From an uncultured Tissierellia bacterium (GTDB taxonomy: Bacteria; Bacillota; Clostridia; Tissierellales; Peptoniphilaceae), in the NCBI GenBank assembly GCA_947278105.1, contig CAMYOR010000006.1, positions 1 to 15,969 of the forward strand: 15,969 nt of DNA, given 5' to 3'. Both the position numbers and the translations under genes were made by a program. The notes under the pieces were generated by a model. That model saw only the letters and a list, made by a program, of their open reading frames with translations, had not been told where the DNA came from and searched no databases. Positions 6,038 through 12,362 of the stretch are shown piece after piece; position 1 is the first letter of the stretch, and every line of letters starts with the position of its first letter.

Positions 6038-7520
6038 ACGGGAAGAAGCAGGCCTCCTCCGCCACCAGCAAAGAAAGGCGGAAAGGGAGGCTCGAAGAAA
6101 AAACCGCAAGCGCCAATCGGCCTTCCTCCCGGAAATAAAAAGTTTGGGGACGGATGCGACGAATTTTACCGACCAGGCGAAAACTAAATTTAGAACGGAA
6201 AACGGTTTAAACGAAAAGACGGTCCGCCAAATCGCCCAGGAGAAAAAGGAACCCGACTGGATGCTGGAAAATCGGCTAAAAGCCTTAAAGCTCTTTGAAG
6301 AGCTGCCTCAGCCGGTCTGGGGGCCGGATGTCAGCGCCGTCGATATGAATAAGATTGCGGCCTATGTCCGTCCTGACGCCCAAAAGGCCCAGAAATGGGA
6401 AGACGTTCCCGAGGAAATCCGTGATACCTTTGTCAAGCTAGGGGTCCCGGATGAGGAGATTAAGTACCTGTCCGGGCTGGGCGCCCAGTATGACTCTGAA
6501 ATCGTCTACCACAATTTAAAAGACTACCTTTTGGAGCAGGGTGTCATCTATACCGATATGGACTCGGCCGTGAAAGATTATCCTGACCTCGTCCGCGCCC
6601 ATTTTTCCAAGCTGATTTCCCCCAGCCTTCACAAGTACGCCGCCCTGCACTATGCGGTTTGGTCCGGAGGAGCCTTTATCTACGTCCCGGAAGGGGTGGA
6701 TGTAGATATCCCCCTTCAAAGCTACTACCGTTTCAACGCCGCCGGGGCTGGCCAGTTTGAGCATACCCTGATCATCGTTGAAAAGAATGCCTCCGTCCAC
6801 TTCATTGAAGGCTGCTCGGCGCCCAAATACAACGTCGTCAACCTCCATGCCGGCGCAGTGGAAATTTTCATCCGGGAAGGCGGAAAAATGCGTTTTTCCA
6901 CCATTGAAAACTGGGCAAAAAATATGTACAACTTGGGAACGAAGAGGGCCCGGGTCGAGAAGAACGGCAAGATGGAATGGATTTCCGGATCCTTTGGCTC
7001 GGCCTGCACCATGCTTTATCCTGCTTCCATCCTGGTCGGCGAGGGGGCTTCCTCGGAATATACGGGGATTACCTTTGCCTCCAAGGGCCAGGAACTCGAT
7101 ACGGGAGCCCAGGTGATGCACTTTGCCCCCAACACCTACTCCACCATCAACTCCAAGTCGATCGTCAAAGACGGCGGAAAAGCCTATTACCGGGGGACCG
7201 TGGATATCGGGAAAAATGCTCGGGATGCTAAATGCTCCACCTCATGCGAATCCCTGATTCTCGATACCCTCTCTCATTCCACGACAATCCCTTCGATCCG
7301 CATTGCCAATGATTCAGTTGATATGGGTCACGAGGCCAAGATCGGCCGGATCGACGAAGAGACGATTTTCTACCTGATGAGCCGGGGGATTCCTGAGGAT
7401 GAGGCCAAGGCCATGATTGTTCGAGGCTTTGCCGAGCCAATCACAAAGGAACTGCCCATGGAATATGCCGTTGAAATGAACAACCTCATTAACCTTGAGG
7501 TAAAGGGGGCGATCGGATGA
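6027..7520 (+). CDS. sufB: SufB, Fe-S cluster scaffold protein
   Basis: Beta-helix scaffold on which, with SufD and SufC, Fe-S clusters are built. Of 497 residues, about 35 to the end align with the family: AVWSGGAFIYVP (209-220), GQFEHTLIIVE (242-252), EGCSAPKY (261-268), ENWAKNMYNLGTKR (294-307), STINSKSIVKDGGKAYYRG (372-390), and STSCESLIL (404-412), where Cys407 occupies the conserved cluster/sulfur-acceptor position. These are followed by MGHEAKIGRIDEETIFYLMSRG (433-454). The first 30 or so residues are an unusual, very basic extension (RHQQRKAEREARRKNRKR). ATG 6027 is preferred over ATG 6021 because AGGAGG (6015-6020) touches the first and is six bases from the second. It overlaps sufC by 11 bases and sufD by four. 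Confidence 0.96.
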   Translation: MENKREEAGLLRHQQRKAEREARRKNRKRQSAFLPEIKSLGTDATNFTDQAKTKFRTENGLNEKTVRQIAQEKKEPDWMLENRLKALKLFEELPQPVWGPDVSAVDMNKIAAYVRPDAQKAQKWEDVPEEIRDTFVKLGVPDEEIKYLSGLGAQYDSEIVYHNLKDYLLEQGVIYTDMDSAVKDYPDLVRAHFSKLISPSLHKYAALHYAVWSGGAFIYVPEGVDVDIPLQSYYRFNAAGAGQFEHTLIIVEKNASVHFIEGCSAPKYNVVNLHAGAVEIFIREGGKMRFSTIENWAKNMYNLGTKRARVEKNGKMEWISGSFGSACTMLYPASILVGEGASSEYTGITFASKGQELDTGAQVMHFAPNTYSTINSKSIVKDGGKAYYRGTVDIGKNARDAKCSTSCESLILDTLSHSTTIPSIRIANDSVDMGHEAKIGRIDEETIFYLMSRGIPEDEAKAMIVRGFAEPITKELPMEYAVEMNNLINLEVKGAIG

Positions 7521-8602
7521 TGCCATACATTAAAGAAAAAGACCGGGGAAGTCTGCTTCCCGTATTAACCAACCGTTATTTAAAGGTCAATGACACCGAA
7601 ACCGGTTATGAAGAAGGAAGAGTGGTCGGAGAATTTAAGGCCGAGCTCTTTCCCAAGAGAAAAAGCCCCCTGAAGGAAGACTTTGACCAGGCCTTTGAGG
7701 AAAATCCCCGGGGGATTTCACCGGAGCTTACCCAGGAAGCAAAGACCGAGGCCAACTTTAAAAACTATCTGGAGATCCATGAGTGTGAGTCCCTTGAGGC
7801 CCGTTTTGTCCTGAATGCGGACCAGCCCCAGCTCATTGATTACCAGCAGGTCACCGTCCCCACCGGCCAGGTCGGGGCCCTGACCCTGATCCTCGAAGCC
7901 AAAGGCGAGGGCCTTTACTACCGCAATGGCCTGGTGGAAGTTGACCTTCCCGAAGACAGCCAGCTAGACCTTATCCTCGTCCACAAGGTTGGCCCCAACA
8001 CGACTAATAACCTTTCTCTGGTTGCCAACCTCGCTGACGGCGCCCTTTTAAAGGTCACGGAAGTGGAAATGGGAGAGGGAAAGACGAATTTCTACTATTC
8101 CCCGGATCTCTTGGGCTATGAATCCGGAACGAATGTTTCCACTGCCTTCCTAGGCCATGGCCAGGCCGATTTTGACCTTTTTTACCATCTCCGATTCCTT
8201 GGAGAGTATTCGACAGGCCATATTGAAGCCAATGGCGCCTTAACTGACCAGGCAAAGAAGAGCTTCCGCGGCACCTTAAACTTTGAAGAAGGATGCATTG
8301 GCGCCTCAGGCGATGAGGCGGAGTTTACCATATTAAATTCGGAAGAGGCAAAGTCCCTTGCGGTACCGGAGCTTATCTGCAAGGAAAATGAAGTCACCGG
8401 CAACCACGCTTCCTCGGCCGGCCGGATCGACGAAGATCTTCTTTATTATTTCCTCTGCCGGGGAATTCCCGAAGAAGAGGCAAGAAACCTCATTGTCGAA
8501 GCAAAAATGATCCCCACCTTTGACCGGATACCCGATCCGGAACTGAGGAGGACGCTGAAAAAAGAAATTCGTCAAAGGAGCGTGGCACACCATGAGATTT
8601 GA
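7517..8602 (+). CDS. sufD: SufD, Fe-S cluster scaffold protein
   Basis: Paralogue of SufB that forms the SufBC2D scaffold. The 361 residues have the family's divergent N-terminal half and a recognisable beta-helix core: VTVPTGQVG (112-120), KKSFRGTLNFEEGC (247-260) and CKENEVTGNHASSAGRIDEDLLYYFLCRGIPEEEA (288-322 region). His297 in GNHASSAGR corresponds to the functionally important His of SufD proteins. Length is slightly below the 400 or so residues of many homologues. The start ATG 7517 overlaps the sufB stop as ATGA and follows AAAGGGGG (7502-7509) by seven bases; ATG 7520 is a possible alternative. The C-terminus overlaps sufS by 11 bases. Confidence 0.93.
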   Translation: MMPYIKEKDRGSLLPVLTNRYLKVNDTETGYEEGRVVGEFKAELFPKRKSPLKEDFDQAFEENPRGISPELTQEAKTEANFKNYLEIHECESLEARFVLNADQPQLIDYQQVTVPTGQVGALTLILEAKGEGLYYRNGLVEVDLPEDSQLDLILVHKVGPNTTNNLSLVANLADGALLKVTEVEMGEGKTNFYYSPDLLGYESGTNVSTAFLGHGQADFDLFYHLRFLGEYSTGHIEANGALTDQAKKSFRGTLNFEEGCIGASGDEAEFTILNSEEAKSLAVPELICKENEVTGNHASSAGRIDEDLLYYFLCRGIPEEEARNLIVEAKMIPTFDRIPDPELRRTLKKEIRQRSVAHHEI

Positions 8603-9893
8603 TTTTGAAGAAGAAAGCAGCCAGGCCAAGGCCCTGGAGTCCATTGAAAAAATTCTTCAGGATCCCGGGTATGACCTGGAGAAGATCCGCAGGGACTTTT
8701 CCTATCTGAAGTTAAAGGATCCGGCCATTATCTACCTGGATAATGCGGCAACCACCCAAAGGCCGGATCCGGTGATCGACCGGGTGGGGGAATTTTACCG
8801 GTTTGAAAACGCCAACCCCCTCCGGGGAAACCACAAACTCAGCCTTCTCGCCACCCAGGCCTATGAAGACGGAAGAGAGAAAGTCAGGGAATTTCTCAAC
8901 GCCCGGGAAAAGGAAGAAATCCTCTTTACCCGCAACGCCTCCGAATCCCTGAACCTGGTTTCCTACCTCTGGGCCCTCCATGTCCTTAAACCCGGCGATG
9001 AAGTTTTGATCACCCGGATGGAGCACCATTCCAATTGCGTGAACTGGCAGTTCGCCTGCCAGAAGTCCGGGGCAAGCCTCAGTTATATTGACCTGGATGA
9101 GGATTATCATCTGGACCTTGAGGACTTTGAAAAAAAACTCACCGATCGGACAAAGGTTGTCGCTTTTTCAGGGGCTTCTAATGTCCTTTCCACTGTCCCT
9201 GATGCTAAGGGGATGATCGAAAAGATCCATCAAAAGGGAGCCATCGCCGTAATGGATGCGGCCCAGGCGGCTCCCCATGAAAAAATGGATGTCCAGGACC
9301 TGGACTGCGATTTCTTGGCCTTCTCTGGTCACAAAATGCTCTCTCCCTTTGGAATCGGCGTCCTCTATGGAAAAAGAGAAATCCTGGAGAAGATTCCCCC
9401 CTTCCTCTATGGGGGAGAAATGATTGAATACGTTCAGGACCTGGATTCCACCTTTGCCCCCCTTCCTTATAAGTTTGAAGCGGGCACCCAGGATGTCGGA
9501 GGAGTCGTGGGCCTTCATGCGGCAATTGACTATATCCATGCCATCGGCCTCGACCATATTGAAAAGTATGAAAAAGCCCTGGCCGAATACTGCGCCATCC
9601 GTTTAAGGGAAATCCCCGGGACGACCGTCTACCGGCCTAAAAAGGGTTCCCGTGGGGCAGCGGTCGCCTTTAACTTAGACAAGATCCATCCCCATGATGT
9701 CTCCACCATTGTCGATACCAAGGGGGTCGCCATTCGAAGCGGCCACCATTGCACTCAGCCCCTCCACCGGTACCTAGGTATTTCCGCCTCCTGCCGGGCT
9801 TCGGTCGCTTTCTATAACACAAAAGAAGAAGTGGATCGGCTGATCGAAGCCCTGAATTACACCCGCGAGGTTATGGGCTTCAAGGAGGCATAA
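8592..9893 (+). CDS. sufS: SufS, PLP-dependent cysteine desulfurase
   Basis: Class V aminotransferase-fold enzyme that turns cysteine into alanine and leaves a persulfide on its active-site cysteine, supplying sulfur to SufU. The 433 residues show YLDNAATTQRP (48-58), RGNHKLSLLAT (78-88), RNASESLNLV (114-123), MEHHSNCVNWQ (143-153), DAAQAAPH (222-229), the PLP lysine Lys248 in SGHK (245-248), GGEMI (274-278), KFEAGT (294-299), HPHDVSTIVD (366-375) and catalytic Cys387 in RSGHHCTQP (382-390). The usual NVHRG His is Leu here (NPLRG). An N-terminal extension of about 30 residues precedes the normal IRRDF start region. ATG 8592 follows AAAGGAG (8574-8580) by 11 bases, the same spacing as sufC, and overlaps the end of sufD. 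Confidence 0.96.
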   Translation: MRFDFEEESSQAKALESIEKILQDPGYDLEKIRRDFSYLKLKDPAIIYLDNAATTQRPDPVIDRVGEFYRFENANPLRGNHKLSLLATQAYEDGREKVREFLNAREKEEILFTRNASESLNLVSYLWALHVLKPGDEVLITRMEHHSNCVNWQFACQKSGASLSYIDLDEDYHLDLEDFEKKLTDRTKVVAFSGASNVLSTVPDAKGMIEKIHQKGAIAVMDAAQAAPHEKMDVQDLDCDFLAFSGHKMLSPFGIGVLYGKREILEKIPPFLYGGEMIEYVQDLDSTFAPLPYKFEAGTQDVGGVVGLHAAIDYIHAIGLDHIEKYEKALAEYCAIRLREIPGTTVYRPKKGSRGAAVAFNLDKIHPHDVSTIVDTKGVAIRSGHHCTQPLHRYLGISASCRASVAFYNTKEEVDRLIEALNYTREVMGFKEA

Positions 9894-9894
9894 A

Positions 9895-10365
9895 ATGGCA
9901 GATATTCGTCACGTTTACTCACAAATTGTCATGCAGCACGCCTATAAGTCGGATTACCATAAGGAAATGGAAGATCCGACCGAAAGCGTTCCTGGCCATA
10001 ACCCCTCCTGCGGGGATGAGATTGAACTGCACCTGAAGCTTCATGGCGATGTCATCGAGGAAGCTTCTTTTACCGGCCACGGCTGTGCTATTTCCCAGGC
10101 ATCCACGTCCCTGATGTGCCAGCTGATCGAAGGAGAAACTCTCGATCAAGCAAAAAAGCAGGTCGGCGATTTTATTGGTATGATAAAAGGAAGCAAAACC
10201 GATATGGATGAACTGGAAGATTCCATTGGGGACGCCGTGGCCCTGCAGGACATCTCCCATATGCCCCAGAGGGTCAAGTGCGCAGAGCTTGCCTGGAGGA
10301 CCTTGGGGAATCTGATTGACGAAAAAAAGGCGAAAGCGGAAGAAAGCCCGGAAGAAGGAAAGTAG
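9895..10365 (+). CDS. sufU: SufU, zinc-dependent sulfurtransferase
   Basis: Small IscU-like protein of Gram-positive SUF systems that accepts the persulfide sulfur from SufS through a zinc-site ligand exchange and passes it to SufB. The 156 residues carry the four expected zinc ligands: Cys39 and Asp41 in NPSCGDEI (36-43), Cys64 in GHGCAISQASTS (61-72) and Cys129 in RVKCAELAW (126-134). The length and the insert before the last Cys fit SufU rather than IscU. ATG 9895 follows the sufS stop with a one-base gap, and AAGGAGG (9882-9888) lies inside the end of sufS. The last 15 residues are a charged Glu/Lys tail. It is the last recognised suf gene. Confidence 0.95.
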   Translation: MADIRHVYSQIVMQHAYKSDYHKEMEDPTESVPGHNPSCGDEIELHLKLHGDVIEEASFTGHGCAISQASTSLMCQLIEGETLDQAKKQVGDFIGMIKGSKTDMDELEDSIGDAVALQDISHMPQRVKCAELAWRTLGNLIDEKKAKAEESPEEGK

Positions 10366-10405
10366 AAGGGCCGCCGCGGCATTCCGGGATAGATGAGGAA
10401 GAAAA

Positions 10406-11350
10406 ATGGATAACCGTATGAAGGCTGACCCGAGAAGTCAGGAGCGCAGAAGGCAAATGGCCCTCCAGAGGAGAAGGAGAGCCAGAAGACAGGTCATGGT
10501 CATGGGCCTTGCTCTGGTCTTGCTCCTCCTTTTGCTGATGATCTTCTTTTTGAGAAAAAAGAAAAAACCGGTTCCGGTTCATTCGGACCGGCCCCTTCGG
10601 GAGGAAGAAGAGGCTCCAGCAGAGCTTTTCCCCCGGGACAGCCGAGTCGGGCAAAAACCTTTGATTATCCCGGAAGGGATCGCCAAGGGCACTTCCCTCT
10701 ATCCCTATGAAGAAGTTCCGGATTTTCTGCAGGCCCAGGCTTATGTGGACCTTCCCCCGGACCTTCGAAGTAAGTGCGACAAATATCCCGAGGCCAAGGC
10801 TTCCATTTTAAAATACGATCAGTGGAAAAAGCACCCGGCTCCGATCAGTCCTGACCATATCCGCTATGTGGGAAAATTTCCCAATGCCATCCAATGGGAT
10901 CCTATGTGGGGCTTTACCTCTTATGGGCAGGGGATCATGGCGGTCAACGGCTGCGGCCCGACGACCTTCTCTAATATCGTTGTCGGCCTGACGGGAAAGA
11001 GGGAATTTACCCCCTATGCGGCTGCCCGCTACTGTGAGAAACAGAAGTACAGCGGAAAAGGCACCTTTGCCTCTCTCTTTGACTTCGGGCCCGACGACTT
11101 CGGTCTCAAGTCCCGGCGGATCGTCTTTAATGAAAAGATCCTTCAGGATGAGCTGAATAAGGGCAATGTTGTCTGTATCTTATCGGCGGGCGGAACCTTT
11201 GCCGTGGGCAACCACTATGTCTTTGTTCAGGGAAAGGATGACGGAGGCTATATTGTCAACGATCCCAACTCTCCCTATAACACCGATCAAAGGTGGAGCT
11301 TTTTGGCCATTCACAAGGCGGCATCCATTGCCTGGTCGATCGGAAAATAG
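10406..11350 (+). CDS. Membrane-anchored C39-like cysteine peptidase
   Basis: Predicted type II membrane protein with an extracytoplasmic papain-like domain of the C39-like (peptidase_C39_2) family; substrate unknown. A very basic N-terminus (RRRQMALQRRRRARRQ) precedes one membrane segment at about 30-49 and a stop-transfer RKKKK (50-54), which places the rest outside. A charged, proline-containing linker of about 60-150 follows. The catalytic region has WDPMWGFTSYGQG (164-176), NGCGPT with nucleophile Cys183, GNHYVFVQG with His270, and VNDPNSPYN (284-292) with Asn285/Asp286 as third polar residue. The start ATG follows GAGGAAG (10395-10401). It begins 40 bases after sufU with no clear terminator between them, so it may be read from the suf promoter. 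Its link to Fe-S assembly is not evident; it may be a chance operon neighbour. It is 314 residues long. Confidence 0.82.
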   Translation: MDNRMKADPRSQERRRQMALQRRRRARRQVMVMGLALVLLLLLLMIFFLRKKKKPVPVHSDRPLREEEEAPAELFPRDSRVGQKPLIIPEGIAKGTSLYPYEEVPDFLQAQAYVDLPPDLRSKCDKYPEAKASILKYDQWKKHPAPISPDHIRYVGKFPNAIQWDPMWGFTSYGQGIMAVNGCGPTTFSNIVVGLTGKREFTPYAAARYCEKQKYSGKGTFASLFDFGPDDFGLKSRRIVFNEKILQDELNKGNVVCILSAGGTFAVGNHYVFVQGKDDGGYIVNDPNSPYNTDQRWSFLAIHKAASIAWSIGK

Positions 11351-11388
11351 GCAAGAAAGAGGGGAGCCTTCCGGAAAACGATTATTTT

Positions 11389-11414
11389 TTTACAATTTGG
11401 GATATATTTATAAT
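11389..11414 (+). promoter_or_regulatory. Candidate hpf promoter
   Basis: A perfect TATAAT lies at 11409-11414, 21 bases before the hpf start. The best -35 match, TTTACA (11389-11394), is only 14 bases away; TTTTTA (11386-11391) gives a normal 17-base spacing with a poorer match. The short AT-rich tract is otherwise featureless, so a promoter here is likely even though its -35 is uncertain. Confidence 0.55.
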
Positions 11415-11435
11415 AAGTAACTCGAGGAGGTCGTT

Positions 11436-11993
11436 ATGAAAGTTAATTATGTAGGAAAGAACATCACTATCCGCAATAATTTTAAAGAAGAAGTTCAAAA
11501 GAAAATCGACCGCATGGACAAGTACTTCGATGAGGATGTGGAAGCCACCGTTGTCCTTTCCACGGAGGGAAATAGTAAAAGGGTAGAGATCACCATTCCC
11601 ATGACCGGATCGAAAACCATTTTGCGGGCCGACCAATCCTCCTTTGAAATGCTGGAAAGTGTGGATGCCTGCATTGATTCCCTGGTTTCCCAGGTGAGAA
11701 AATACAAGACAAAGCTGATCCGAAGATTCCGTTCCGCTAAAAGCCGGGATATTAATTTCGAAGCGGTCGAGGACCTCCCTGAAGAGGACCGGGAGGAGGC
11801 TGAAATCGTCCGAGTCAAGGAAATTGATGTCATGCCGATGACCCCGGAAGAGGCGGTTCTTCAGATGAATCTTTTGGGCCATGATTTCTTCCTTTTCCTC
11901 AATATGGAGGACGATACCCTGAGCGTGGTCTATAAGAGAAAAGCAGGAAATTACGGAATGATTCTTCCTCGGGAAGGGACCTTCGTCAAGTAG
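11436..11993 (+). CDS. hpf: Long-form ribosome hibernation promoting factor
   Basis: Binds the 30S subunit and, in its long form, pairs ribosomes into inactive 100S dimers in stationary phase or stress. The 185 residues split into an N-terminal ribosome-binding domain (about 1-100, starting MKVNYVGKNITI and ending in the basic RKYKTKLIRRFRS), an acidic linker (about 108-125) and a C-terminal dimerisation domain (about 128-180) with the family signature MPMTPEEAVLQMNLLGHDFF (133-152) and VVYKRKAGNYGMI (164-176). AGGAGG (11425-11430) lies five bases before ATG 11436. Placement just upstream of secA and prfB is a common arrangement in Gram-positives. It appears to have its own promoter. After its stop lies a 369-base non-coding gap. 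Confidence 0.95.
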   Translation: MKVNYVGKNITIRNNFKEEVQKKIDRMDKYFDEDVEATVVLSTEGNSKRVEITIPMTGSKTILRADQSSFEMLESVDACIDSLVSQVRKYKTKLIRRFRSAKSRDINFEAVEDLPEEDREEAEIVRVKEIDVMPMTPEEAVLQMNLLGHDFFLFLNMEDDTLSVVYKRKAGNYGMILPREGTFVK

Positions 11994-12025
11994 AAAAAAT
12001 TTTAAAAAAATTTAATAAAAAGCTG

Positions 12026-12055
12026 TTTAATTAAAATTTCTGGGTAATATATAAG
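12026..12055 (+). promoter_or_regulatory. Candidate promoter for the hpf-secA intergenic RNA
   Basis: In the A/T-rich stretch after hpf, TTTAAT (12026-12031) can serve as a -35 with TATATA (12048-12053) 16 bases away or TATAAG (12050-12055) 18 away. Transcription would start near 12060, just before the structured region. In such AT-rich sequence chance matches are common. Confidence 0.35.
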
Positions 12056-12059
12056 TAAC

Positions 12060-12194
12060 AAAAGCAGATAAGAGGTCTGCAAAGCGCAGGACAAGTGTTC
12101 TAGAATGGAAAAAGCGATTTGGCAAGACCTCTTCCGACATAAAGGAATTGCATTTCTTTAGGAATCCCCCGCAGGTAAGGTTGCGGGGGATTTT
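12060..12194 (+). ncRNA. Candidate structured RNA between hpf and secA
   Basis: Three helices follow one another on the + strand. P1 pairs AAGAGGTCT (12070-12078) with AGACCTCTT (12125-12133), adding two more pairs past a bulged A, around a loop of about 40 bases that holds a small AGGAC/GTTCT hairpin. P2 pairs TAAAGGAA (12140-12147) with TTTCTTTA (12153-12160) with one G-U pair and a five-base loop. P3 is the terminator at 12163-12192. The GGTCT strand of P1 could alternatively pair locally, GTCTGC with GCAGGAC, so P1 could be switchable. No tRNA, 6S, SRP, tmRNA or known riboswitch core was recognised. It could be a small RNA, a leader for secA or the hpf 3' end. Confidence 0.5.
12163..12194 (+). 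terminator. Strong intrinsic terminator
   Basis: AATCCCCCGCA (12163-12173) pairs perfectly with TGCGGGGGATT (12182-12192) around the eight-base loop GGTAAGGT, followed by a short T run to 12194. The 11-bp GC-rich stem is the most convincing terminator in the window. It ends transcription from hpf or from the candidate RNA promoter and insulates secA, which has its own -10. Confidence 0.8.
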
Positions 12195-12200
12195 CCTGTC

Positions 12201-12263
12201 CGAAAAGTTTTCTTTTGAAAAAATTTTCCCCTTCGAAAAGTTTTTTCATTCGCAAAGGTTTTC
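12201..12263. repeat. Degenerate CGAAAAGTTTTC-type repeats upstream of secA
   Basis: Four related, nearly self-complementary motifs begin at 12201, 12216, 12234 and 12251: CGAAAAGTTTTC, TGAAAAAATTTTCC, CGAAAAGTTTTTTC and CGCAAAGGTTTTC. The spacing is 15 to 18 bases. They lie between the terminator and the secA -10 box. They could be protein binding sites or an A-tract-like curved segment, or the remains of a simple repeat. Confidence 0.45.
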
Positions 12264-12296
12264 ACAAGGCAAAAAAGATGTCAAATCGCAAAAAAT

Positions 12297-12327
12297 GCCG
12301 AAAGCTCGGCTTTGTTTTGTGTATAAT
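12297..12327 (+). promoter_or_regulatory. secA -10 box preceded by a small hairpin
   Basis: TATAAT (12322-12327) lies 36 bases before the secA ATG. No good -35 is found at 16-18 bases; instead that place holds the hairpin GCCGA (12297-12301), loop AAGC, TCGGC (12306-12310), followed by TTTGTTTTG. The hairpin plus T-rich run resembles a weak terminator. An activator-dependent promoter would explain the missing -35. Confidence 0.45.
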
Positions 12328-12362
12328 AAACTCTGTATGAGCCATTGGGAGGTATGAAAAAG

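Noticed and set aside
6516..7121. 201-codon reverse-strand frame inside sufB
   Set aside because: It is an antisense shadow of the conserved SufB core.
12070..12133. tRNA or T-box leader in the hpf-secA gap
   Set aside because: No T-arm consensus, no CCA-type acceptor arrangement and no T-box sequence were found; the P1 loop does not fold as a cloverleaf.
12148..12357. 69-codon forward frame with FEK repeats upstream of secA
   Set aside because: It starts at a TTG inside an RNA hairpin, runs through the strong terminator, and overlaps the secA ribosome binding site. The FEK pattern is explained by the AT-rich DNA repeats.
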